From contig CATOKC010000167.1 of assembly GCA_951800675.1 (NCBI GenBank), forward strand, positions 1-6,131: a stretch of DNA of 6,131 nucleotides, read 5' to 3'. Both the position numbers and the translations under genes were made by a program. The notes under the pieces are model-generated. The model made no database searches and had not been told where the DNA came from. It saw only the letters and a program-made list of their open reading frames with translations. Below are positions 1 through 5,089 of the stretch, one piece after another (positions within the stretch are counted from its first letter, which is position 1; the number at the start of each line of letters is the position of its first letter). Source of the stretch: an uncultured Oscillibacter sp. (GTDB taxonomy: Bacteria > Bacillota_A > Clostridia > Oscillospirales > Oscillospiraceae).

Positions 1-145
1 CATTCCGGCTCCGCCGATCATTCAGCCGCGCCCCTGTCCCTCGTCCCCCCGCAGGGACCGCATTTCTTTTTCTCTTTTGGACCGTGCGCGGCCCGTTTGT
101 CCCCGACCTAAGAGCCATCGCTTCGCGGCGGTTGGCCTCCGACAC

Positions 146-159
146 GCGCCCGCGGGCGC
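146..159. repeat. 14-bp perfect GC palindrome
   Basis: The bases GCGCCCGCGGGCGC read the same on both strands, with no spacer. It is the first of four inverted repeats packed into the gene-free stretch after ybeY. With no loop it would form a poor RNA hairpin, so it may instead be a protein-binding or cruciform-prone site, or chance in GC-rich DNA. Function unknown. Confidence 0.5.
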
Positions 160-166
160 AGTCTCG

Positions 167-184
167 TTTTCTTCTGGAAGAAAA
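167..184. repeat. AT-rich inverted repeat, 8-bp arms, 2-nt spacer
   Basis: TTTTCTTC (167-174) and GAAGAAAA (177-184) are perfect inverted arms around TG. The repeat stands out as an AT-rich island in GC-rich surroundings. It overlaps the T run that follows the 194-229 hairpin when read on the minus strand. Function unknown. Confidence 0.5.
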
Positions 185-229
185 AACCGGGGCCCCCGCC
201 GCAACGTAAGCGCAGCGGTTGCGGTGGGG
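181..229 (-). terminator. Possible terminator of the yqfC-yqfD-phoH-ybeY operon
   Basis: The arms at 194-205 and 218-229 form a 12-bp stem around a 12-nt loop, about 100 bases after the ybeY stop. Read on the minus strand, the stem is followed by seven bases and then six T residues (186-181). The T run is further from the stem than in a typical intrinsic terminator. The minus-strand RNA also has an A-C mismatch that would be a G-U pair in plus-strand RNA. It is the best terminator candidate for the operon but not a clean one; it may instead be part of a structured repeat. Confidence 0.35.
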
Positions 230-257
230 AGAGGAGGAAGGAACGGAGCAGAACGCA

Positions 258-279
258 GTCCTCGCCGTTAGGCGGGGAC
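258..279 (+). repeat. Stable hairpin, 9-bp stem with 4-nt loop
   Basis: GTCCTCGCC (258-266) pairs with GGCGGGGAC (271-279) around the loop GTTA. All pairs are Watson-Crick except 262 with 275, which is U-G if the plus strand is transcribed and A-C if the minus strand is. No T run follows in either direction, so it is not an intrinsic terminator. It lies 53 bases from the ybeY stop. Function unknown. Confidence 0.5.
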
Positions 280-331
280 GGAGTGGGCGGAGTTTCTTCC
301 GACGGCATGGGGGGCAACGCACCAGCCATCA

Positions 332-850
332 TCATGGCTGAATCTCCCCCCGCCCGCAAGGGCGAGCAGAAAGCCCCAACTCCGCCAGGATACCCTCCTC
401 CCTCTCCCGCATCCGGGCCTTCATAGGCCCCTCATCCATATGGTCATACCCCAGCAGGTGGAGCACGGAGTGCACCACCAAATACCCCAGCTCCCGCCGG
501 TTGGAGTGCCCATACTCCTTGGCCTGGGCCGCCACATGCTCCATGGAGATCATCATGTCCCCCAGGGGCACCAGCCCCGTGCCGGGGTCCGCGTCCTCCG
601 GCCCCGGCAGCTCCCCGGGCTTAAGGTCAAAGGCCGGAAAGCTCAGCACATCCGTGGCCCGGTCCACCTGCCGGGCCTCCCGGTTTAGCTGGTGAATCTC
701 CTCATCGCTCGTCACCAGCACGTCCACCTCGCAGGGGAAATCCACCCCCTCCGCCGCCAGGGCCGTGCGGATGACCTTGCGGATAAAGGCAATCTGGCTC
801 TCGTTCACTCCAGGGACCCCGGCGGTGACGGGGATATAGTGCCGCCTCAT
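332..850 (-). CDS. ybeY: Endoribonuclease YbeY (rRNA maturation factor)
   Basis: The product, 172 aa, is a cytoplasmic single-strand endoribonuclease; family members act in 16S rRNA 3'-end maturation, 70S ribosome quality control and RNA stress responses. The family metal-binding signature HxxxHxxxxxH is present as HSVLHLLGYDH, with His127, His131 and His137 as the expected zinc ligands. The upstream block LNREAR...TDVLSFP (residues 55-72) and LGDMMIS (96-102) also match the family. Length is typical (150-170 aa), with a short extra tail rich in Gly and Arg. The ATG overlaps the phoH stop as ATGA, implying translational coupling, and an AAAGGGG run lies upstream inside phoH. PhoH and YbeY are neighbours in many bacteria (ybeZ-ybeY in E. 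coli). The identification is firm; the exact role in this organism is inferred. Confidence 0.97.
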   Translation of the reverse strand: MRRHYIPVTAGVPGVNESQIAFIRKVIRTALAAEGVDFPCEVDVLVTSDEEIHQLNREARQVDRATDVLSFPAFDLKPGELPGPEDADPGTGLVPLGDMMISMEHVAAQAKEYGHSNRRELGYLVVHSVLHLLGYDHMDEGPMKARMREREEGILAELGLSARPCGRGEIQP

Positions 851-1827
851 TTCCGCCGCCCCTTTCCCAGGTCCTTCCCCCGCTTCTCATAGTCCTCATA
901 GGCCTGGACAATTCTCTGGACCATGACATGCCGCACCACGTCGGCGTTGGTCAGTTCGCAAATGCCGATGCCCTCCACATTGCGCAGCACTCGCATGGCC
1001 TCCCGGAGGCCCGAGGTCTTGCCGTCCGGCAGGTCGATCTGCGTGGCGTCGCCGGTGATAACAATTTTGGACCCGAAGCCCAGGCGGGTGAGGAACATCT
1101 TCATCTGCTCCCGGCTGGTGTTCTGGGCCTCGTCCAGAATGATAAAGCTGTCGTCCAGGGTCCGTCCCCGCATGTAGGCCAGGGGGGCCACCTCGATGTT
1201 CCCCCGCTCCAGGTATTTCTGATACGTCTCCGCCCCCAGCATATCGAACAGGGCGTCGTACAAGGGCCGGAGGTAGGGGTCCACCTTGGACTGCAAGTCC
1301 CCAGGCAAAAAGCCCAGCCGCTCCCCGGCCTCCACGGCGGGGCGGGTGAGGATAATCCGGTTCACCTGCTTGTCCCGGAAGGCCATGACGGCGGCGGCCA
1401 CAGCCAGGTACGTCTTTCCCGTGCCCGCCGGGCCCACGCCGATGGTCACCGTGTTTTTCAGCACAGAGGCGATGTAGTCCTTCTGGCCGATGGTCTTGGG
1501 CTTGATGGGGCGGCCCTTGGCGGAGATGCAGAGAACGTCGCCGGTCAGCTCGGCGATTTTCTCCTCCTTCCCCGCCCGGACCATGCTGATCACATACCGG
1601 ACGTTCTGCTCGGCGATGGGCTCTCCCCGGCTGGAGAGGGTCAGGAGGGCCTGGATGGCCTTGCAGGCCAGGGACACGTCCTCCGCCTCGCCCTCCACCC
1701 GGAGCTCCCCCTCCCGGTTGACCACGGTGACGGAGAACTCCTGCTCCAAAAGCCGGATATTCTCGTCAAAGGACCCGAAGAGGTTCACGGCCTGTTCCAG
1801 CCGCTCAATGCTGATTCTCTGTTCCAA
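847..1827 (-). CDS. phoH: PhoH-family P-loop ATPase (YbeZ/PhoL-like)
   Basis: A cytoplasmic P-loop ATPase of the PhoH/PhoL group, thought to act with YbeY in RNA metabolism; its biochemical role is poorly defined. Counting from the GTG at 1836, an N-terminal KH-like segment spans about residues 14-66. Walker A is GPAGTGKT at 135-142, the RGRTLDDSF block is 223-231, Walker B is FIILDEAQNT at 231-240, then TGDATQIDLP at 261-270 and a conserved RHVMVQRIV near 303-311. Start choice: the GTG at 1836 shares its first base with the Shine-Dalgarno AGGAG (1840-1836), so it cannot use that site. The TTG at 1827 sits 8 nt after it and gives a 326-aa protein starting EQRISIERLEQ, like other family N-termini. 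It begins about 28 bases after yqfD and overlaps ybeY by 4 bases. pgpH, which separates phoH and ybeY in B. subtilis, is missing. Confidence 0.96.
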   Translation of the reverse strand: MEQRISIERLEQAVNLFGSFDENIRLLEQEFSVTVVNREGELRVEGEAEDVSLACKAIQALLTLSSRGEPIAEQNVRYVISMVRAGKEEKIAELTGDVLCISAKGRPIKPKTIGQKDYIASVLKNTVTIGVGPAGTGKTYLAVAAAVMAFRDKQVNRIILTRPAVEAGERLGFLPGDLQSKVDPYLRPLYDALFDMLGAETYQKYLERGNIEVAPLAYMRGRTLDDSFIILDEAQNTSREQMKMFLTRLGFGSKIVITGDATQIDLPDGKTSGLREAMRVLRNVEGIGICELTNADVVRHVMVQRIVQAYEDYEKRGKDLGKGRRK

Positions 1828-1835
1828 TGCGTTCA

Positions 1836-1840
1836 CTCCT
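1836..1840 (-). promoter_or_regulatory. Ribosome binding site that decides the phoH start
   Basis: The minus strand reads AGGAG at 1840-1836, followed by TGAACGCA and then TTG (1827-1825). The 8-nt spacing fits a TTG start. The GTG at 1836-1834 overlaps the site and would have no spacer, so the longer frame is unlikely to be the translated one. Confidence 0.65.
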
Positions 1841-1855
1841 GTATTTACGCGGGCC

Positions 1856-3052
1856 TCAGCCCGTTTCTTCTTCCGTATAAATGGGGGCCGTCTCCCCGAT
1901 TTCCTCCAGGCACTCCGCCGCCAGCGTAACCACCAGCGTGTCTCCCTTCTGGCGGGAGGAGCAGAGGGCGGACTTCACCTCGCCGTAGGGGGCCACCAGC
2001 TCTTGGAGCTGGGCCTCCAGAATGGCCCCGGCGGCCTTTTCCGCCTCGGCGGCGGTGCGGGCTGTGGGAACGGGCTCGTAAAAGCGCCAGGTTTCCGTCA
2101 CCACCGTCACCGGCAGGGGGATGCCCAGGAGGCTTATGGGGTGCCTGTTGGTTATTTTATCATATTCCGCCCCTTCAATGCTACTGTTTGAGAAGAATTT
2201 TATCCGTCGGGACCCAAAAATCAGGGAGACCCCGGTTTTTTCTCTTCCGGTGTACTGTTTTTCCAGCACCGTCAGGGGCATAGCGGCGGTGAGGCTGTAC
2301 CAGGTCCGGGCCTCCACCTTCCCCAGGCCCGCCAGCACCCGGGCTCCCACGGTGTCCGTGTCCTCCACGCCGGAAATTAGAATCTGCCCCTCCGTCACGG
2401 CGCTGCCGGGGATGACACAGGCCACGCCTCCGATGGTCTGGACCTTCTTCACCAGTCCCGCCCGCCGGGCCACCAGGTTGCAGGGCTCCCGCCGGTCGAT
2501 CATCACCGGGGGCGGCGTCCGTTCCCGAACCTGGACCTCCGCCCGGCAGCCGGAGACGTTGACGGCAATCCAGATCAGCTCCGGCACGTCCAGCAACACG
2601 TGGTTGCGGATGTCCTCCCCGTCCAGGGAGAGGCCGAAGGTCCCCCGTGTCACGCCGTTTTTCTCCAGGGCCCGGAGGATGCGCTCCGTGGGCACGGTCT
2701 CGTTGCCCTCCACCTGAAAGTCCCAGATAAAGAAGGACCCCAGAAACAGCGCCAGGGCGCAGCCCAGCAGCCCTATCAGCAGGGCCTGGCGGTGGCGGAA
2801 GCGGAGGAGGAAGTAGGGGGCCCCTTCCTGTCCCACGACGGAGAATTCGCAATCCAGCTTTTTCCCCGCCTCCCGGAGCTTCCTCCAGTCCCGCCGGGAC
2901 AAACGGCAGGTGAAAGCCGTGGGGGACTCCCATTTTAAATCCCAAAAGGCCAGGTCCTGGGCCCCGCAGAGGTTCAGCACCCGCTCCGGGAAGGCGCACT
3001 CCGCCCGGACGCGGACCTGACCCCGGAGGCGGTTCACCAGCCCCGTCAGCAT
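1856..3052 (-). CDS. yqfD: Sporulation protein YqfD
   Basis: Product of 398 aa, close to the usual length of the YqfD family (about 380-400). In B. subtilis yqfD is in the sigma-E regulon and needed for efficient sporulation; its molecular role is unknown. Residues 1-88 form a soluble N-terminal domain. One hydrophobic segment (about 89-110, LLIGLLGCALALFLGSFFIW) should span the membrane. It is followed by a POTRA/FtsQ-like stretch (about 112-180, VEGNETVPTERILRALEKNG onward to VQVRERTPPP) and a long extracytoplasmic domain. The architecture resembles FtsQ-type bitopic proteins, perhaps placed in the mother-cell membrane around the forespore (inference). The ATG at 3052 overlaps the yqfC stop by 7 bases (ATGCTGA), with a weak G-rich ribosome binding site, so coupling is likely. 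A longer in-frame extension to 3400 is Gly/Pro/Arg-rich and antisense-like, and was not used. Confidence 0.95.
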   Translation of the reverse strand: MLTGLVNRLRGQVRVRAECAFPERVLNLCGAQDLAFWDLKWESPTAFTCRLSRRDWRKLREAGKKLDCEFSVVGQEGAPYFLLRFRHRQALLIGLLGCALALFLGSFFIWDFQVEGNETVPTERILRALEKNGVTRGTFGLSLDGEDIRNHVLLDVPELIWIAVNVSGCRAEVQVRERTPPPVMIDRREPCNLVARRAGLVKKVQTIGGVACVIPGSAVTEGQILISGVEDTDTVGARVLAGLGKVEARTWYSLTAAMPLTVLEKQYTGREKTGVSLIFGSRRIKFFSNSSIEGAEYDKITNRHPISLLGIPLPVTVVTETWRFYEPVPTARTAAEAEKAAGAILEAQLQELVAPYGEVKSALCSSRQKGDTLVVTLAAECLEEIGETAPIYTEEETG

Positions 3053-3342
3053 GGCCCCACCCACTCCACGGAGGCGATTTTCCCGCCGATGCGCAGCTCG
3101 CCCGCCGTCATGGCCAGCAGGGTCAGCCGCTCTCCCCGGACCCGGAGGACCCCGGCGGTGGTGTTGGCGTCGATCTGCTCCTCCGTATAGGCCAGAAGGC
3201 CCATGTGATGCTCTAAGTACAGCTGGCGGCTGCCCACCATCTCCAGCCGGGGCAGTCCCGCCACCACGTCCGCCGGAAGGTCGAACAGCTCCGCCGCCGC
3301 CGCCAGCACCCCGGCCTCCCGGTCCCGTCGATTGCGTTCCAT
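3046..3342 (-). CDS. yqfC: Sporulation protein YqfC
   Basis: Small protein of 98 aa, in the usual size range of YqfC (about 85-100 aa). Characteristic features are the N-terminal LFDLPADVVAGLPRLEMVG (residues 19-37), a central HHMGLLAYTEEQI, and a beta-rich end with LRVRGERLTLLAMTAGELRIGGKI. It has no membrane segment or catalytic motif. In B. subtilis it is co-transcribed with yqfD under sigma-E during sporulation, with unknown molecular function. The ATG at 3342 is preceded by GAGGTGAG at suitable spacing and by a sigma-E-like promoter. A longer frame running to 3618 crosses the divergent promoter and the oppositely oriented gene and is not credible. It is the first gene of the four-gene leftward operon. 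Confidence 0.93.
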   Translation of the reverse strand: MERNRRDREAGVLAAAAELFDLPADVVAGLPRLEMVGSRQLYLEHHMGLLAYTEEQIDANTTAGVLRVRGERLTLLAMTAGELRIGGKIASVEWVGPC

Positions 3343-3359
3343 ATGTCTCACCTCGCCAA

Positions 3360-3388
3360 AGCCTATGCAAAAGCACGGTAAAAACTGC
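3360..3388 (-). promoter_or_regulatory. Sigma-E-like promoter of the yqfC operon
   Basis: On the minus strand a -35-like GCAGTTT (3388-3382) and a -10-like CATAGGCT (3367-3360) are separated by 14 bases. The B. subtilis sigma-E consensus is KMATATT, 14-15 bases, CATACAMT; the -35 matches 5 of 7 and the -10 keeps CATA and the final T. The predicted start of transcription is just ahead of the GAGGTGAG ribosome binding site. Mother-cell expression fits the sporulation genes downstream. Confidence 0.6.
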
Positions 3389-3396
3389 TTGTCCCG

Positions 3397-3425
3397 GCAT
3401 GATTGTCTCCGCCGCCGCATAGGAT
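3397..3425 (+). promoter_or_regulatory. Sigma-E-like promoter of the ylbJ-like gene
   Basis: A -35-like GCATGAT (3397-3403) and a -10-like CATAGGAT (3418-3425) are separated by exactly 14 bases, as expected for sigma-E. The leader would be very short, starting near 3432, directly at the GAGGTGAGGTG ribosome binding site and about 11 bases before the ATG. It mirrors the promoter on the other strand, and the two -35 elements are only 8 bp apart. In B. subtilis ylbJ is also a sigma-E gene. Confidence 0.6.
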
Positions 3426-3442
3426 TTTCTGAGGTGAGGTGT

Positions 3443-4357
3443 ATGAAACCCCGATGGCGCTCCGGCGCGTGCCTTCTGCTGTGCGGCCTTTTGGTCTGGC
3501 TTTTAGCGGATGCGGGAACGGTCCGGGCCGCGGCAGCGGAGGGACTGGCCCTCTGTGGCCGGGCGGTGATTCCCGCCCTGTTTCCCTTTATGGCGGCCTC
3601 CACCATGCTGGTGTCCATGGGCTTTGGGGAGTGGGCCTCCCCCCGCTTGGCGGGCTTGATGAATCTTTACCGTCTCCCCGGCCCCGCCGGGTCCGCCCTG
3701 CTGCTGGGGCTGGTGGGGGGCTATCCCATCGGGGCCCGGACGGCGGCGGAGCTCCACAAACGGGGGCTTCTCACTGCGGACGAGGCGGAGCGGCTTCTGG
3801 GCTTTAGCAACAACTCCAACCCGGTGTTTCTCATCAGCGTTTTGGGGGGCGGGGTTTTCGGCAGCCCCCGGACGGGGGTGTATCTGTGGCTCATCCATGT
3901 GCTCTCCGCCCTGCTGACGGGATTTTTCTTCCGGGGAAGCGGAAAAGCCCCTGGGCGGCAGGGACTGCCAAGGTCTGTTCCTTGTCAGTCCTCCTCCCTT
4001 CCCGCCGCCTTGGTGGAGGGGATCAAAAGCGCCTGTGGGAGCATGGTTTCCGTCTGTGGCTTCGTGATCTTCTTCTACGTGCTGGCAAGCCCTCTAGCCG
4101 GGCTGGGCGGCGCGCTGGGGGCCGGGCTGGTGGGGGCGCTGGAGCTCTTTTCCCTGACGCCGCTGCTGGCAGCGGACCGGGTGAGCTTCATCCTGGCTTC
4201 CGCCTGCGCGGGCTGGGGCGGGGCCTCCATCCTCTGTCAGACGGTAGCGGCCCTGGAGGGCAGCGGGCTGCGGCTTCGGAACTGCGTGCTGGGAAAGGCG
4301 GTTCAGGGTCTCCTGGCGGCCGGGCTGGCGGCGGCGGTGAGCTTTTATGTGTTTTGA
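3443..4357 (+). CDS. ylbJ: YlbJ-like sporulation integral membrane protein (Gate domain)
   Basis: A polytopic membrane protein of 304 aa in the nucleoside-recognition (Gate)/YlbJ family. YlbJ is a sigma-E-controlled sporulation membrane protein in B. subtilis; its substrate is unknown. Visible marks are an N-terminal hydrophobic segment (9-22), IPALFPFM (43-50), GYPIGAR (94-99 region), FSNNSNPVFL (121-130) and a second-half equivalent GWGGASILCQ (257-266), giving the two-half Gate layout with roughly seven or eight membrane segments. The halves are joined by a polar linker (about 164-187). It is about 100 residues shorter than B. subtilis YlbJ, so it is a compact version; other Gate proteins such as SpmA are the main alternative. 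The ATG at 3443 follows a strong GAGGTGAGGTG site; the upstream frame to 3332 crosses the promoter and overlaps yqfC, so it was rejected. It is transcribed divergently from yqfC. Confidence 0.85.
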   Translation: MKPRWRSGACLLLCGLLVWLLADAGTVRAAAAEGLALCGRAVIPALFPFMAASTMLVSMGFGEWASPRLAGLMNLYRLPGPAGSALLLGLVGGYPIGARTAAELHKRGLLTADEAERLLGFSNNSNPVFLISVLGGGVFGSPRTGVYLWLIHVLSALLTGFFFRGSGKAPGRQGLPRSVPCQSSSLPAALVEGIKSACGSMVSVCGFVIFFYVLASPLAGLGGALGAGLVGALELFSLTPLLAADRVSFILASACAGWGGASILCQTVAALEGSGLRLRNCVLGKAVQGLLAAGLAAAVSFYVF

Positions 4358-4360
4358 GGG

Positions 4361-4389
4361 AAAAACGCAGCCCCCCTTTGGGGGCCTGC
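4361..4389 (-). terminator. Leftward intrinsic terminator after the ylbJ-like gene
   Basis: The bases 4367-4389 form a GC-rich hairpin, GCAG and CCCCC on one side and GGGGG and CTGC on the other, with one unpaired C on each side and a TTT loop. Read on the minus strand it is followed by G and five T residues (4365-4361), so it would stop transcription entering from the right. In the plus direction it lacks a T run but could add to termination of the ylbJ-like gene, whose stop is at 4357. Confidence 0.6.
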
Positions 4390-4406
4390 CATGAGGAAGC
4401 CGGGCA

Positions 4407-4445
4407 CCCGTTGAAAGGAAATCGCTTTTCAGCGGGTACTTTTTT
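4407..4445 (+). terminator. Rightward intrinsic terminator of the ylbJ-like gene
   Basis: CCCGTTGAAA (4407-4416) pairs with TTTCAGCGGG (4427-4436) in a 10-bp stem with one T-G wobble and a 10-nt loop. After three bases comes TTTTTT (4440-4445). It lies 49 bases after the ylbJ-like stop and insulates the regulator gene that follows. Confidence 0.75.
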
Positions 4446-4502
4446 ATACCGGTTTTGCCGGAAAGCAAACCTTTCTCGCGAGGGAGCGGCAATGTTCATT
4501 TA

Positions 4503-4519
4503 CGTTGCTTGCCGCAACG
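4503..4519. promoter_or_regulatory. Dyad over the -35: candidate operator of the XRE gene
   Basis: CGTTGC (4503-4508) and GCAACG (4514-4519) are perfect inverted arms around TTGCC. The dyad covers the -35 element TTGCCG of the promoter for the helix-turn-helix gene, a usual place for a dimeric repressor to act. Autoregulation by that gene's product is an inference; the dyad itself is plain in the sequence. Confidence 0.5.
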
Positions 4520-4537
4520 GGTTTTAGTCCCTATAAT
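4509..4537 (+). promoter_or_regulatory. Sigma-A-type promoter of the XRE regulator gene
   Basis: A perfect -10 TATAAT (4532-4537) lies 17 bases after a -35-like TTGCCG (4509-4514, 4 of 6 matches to TTGACA). The predicted start is near 4544, giving a leader of about 18 bases that carries a near-perfect ribosome binding site AAAGGAGGTGATC (4545-4557). Confidence 0.75.
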
Positions 4538-4561
4538 AATGGGGAAAGGAGGTGATCTCGG

Positions 4562-5071
4562 ATGCTGAATGAGAACATAAAAACGATCCGAAAGTCCAAG
4601 GGCCTTTCCCAGGAGGAGCTTGCCATCAAGCTGAATGTGGTACGGCAGACCATCTCTAAATGGGAGCAAGGTCTCTCGGTTCCAGACGCCGATATGCTGA
4701 TTTCCATATCAGAGGTATTGGAAACCCCTGTAAGCGCGCTGCTTGGAGAAACCGTCGCCGAGACGCAGGCGGATGGCTGGAGGGCAATTTCCGAGAAGCT
4801 TGAGGTCATAAACCTACAGCTTGCCCACAGAAAAGCAGCGAGGCAAAAGGCGATTCACTGGTCTTTTATCTTGCTGTGCATGGCAATCGCGGCTATTTTT
4901 CTTGTCCTAAAAAAGGTAAACAGCCCTTACTTGGGCTGGGATTATAGCCAACCTGAAACCACCGTCATGGGAGTACTGCTCCACGCGTTTGAATGGCTGT
5001 TCATTCGAATCGCTCCGCTTGCCTTGATTGGAGCAATCGCTGGGGTCTTTTTGACACGGAAGAAGGCGTGA
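4562..5071 (+). CDS. Membrane-anchored XRE-family transcriptional regulator
   Basis: Product of 169 aa. Residues 6-61 form a Cro/C1-type DNA-binding domain; the helix-turn-helix is about 16-37, SQEELAIKLNVVRQTISKWEQG. A short charged linker follows (about 70-97, possibly helical or coiled). Two hydrophobic segments come next, about 98-116 (WSFILLCMAIAAIFLVL) and 143-165 (EWLFIRIAPLALIGAIAGVFL), ending in RKKA. The layout suggests a DNA-binding domain tethered to the inner face of the membrane with a short external loop holding LGWDYSQPETT. Such XRE plus membrane-helix proteins are common in Clostridia but mostly uncharacterised; signal and targets are unknown. The ATG is backed by AAAGGAGGTGATC. 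It has its own promoter and terminator, so it appears monocistronic. Base and codon use (AAA, ATA, GCA) are visibly more AT-rich than the neighbours, hinting at recent acquisition. Confidence 0.88.
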   Translation: MLNENIKTIRKSKGLSQEELAIKLNVVRQTISKWEQGLSVPDADMLISISEVLETPVSALLGETVAETQADGWRAISEKLEVINLQLAHRKAARQKAIHWSFILLCMAIAAIFLVLKKVNSPYLGWDYSQPETTVMGVLLHAFEWLFIRIAPLALIGAIAGVFLTRKKA

Positions 5072-5089
5072 AATTGGCTGGTGTTTCGG

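Larger units (their letters stand above)
1..331. other. Gene-free, structured 3' flank of ybeY
   Basis: No open frame in this stretch has both a recognisable product and a usable ribosome binding site. The frames that exist are low-complexity, rich in Pro, Arg and Gly, and typical of GC-rich non-coding DNA. In B. subtilis dgkA, cdd and era follow ybeY; none of them starts within these bases. The stretch holds four strong inverted repeats (146-159, 167-184, 194-229, 258-279) and a weaker one (GTCCC 36-40 with GGGAC 54-58, followed on the plus strand by a T-rich run at 62-78). At the left edge, minus-strand bases 21-1 could begin a gene (ATG then MIGGAGM), but the ribosome binding site is poor and the frame leaves the window, so it is not called. 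Confidence 0.6.

Noticed and set aside
1..21. Possible start of a minus-strand gene at 21 (MIGGAGM).
   Set aside because: Only seven codons are visible and the ribosome binding site is poor, so it cannot be supported from this window.
928..1929. A 333-codon plus-strand frame antisense to phoH.
   Set aside because: Its translation is His/Gly/Leu-rich and family-less, while the minus strand encodes a clear PhoH with Walker motifs. It is a GC-rich shadow frame.
3332..3442. N-terminal extension of the ylbJ-like gene to the ATG at 3332.
   Set aside because: It crosses the divergent promoters and overlaps the yqfC start, whereas the ATG at 3443 has an excellent ribosome binding site and starts a normal hydrophobic N-terminus.
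4492..4527. An 11-codon frame (MFIYVACRNGF) with AGGGAG upstream, just before the XRE gene; considered as a leader peptide.
   Set aside because: It ends at 4527, before the TATAAT at 4532, so it would not be on the mRNA made from that promoter, and it lies after the upstream gene's terminator.
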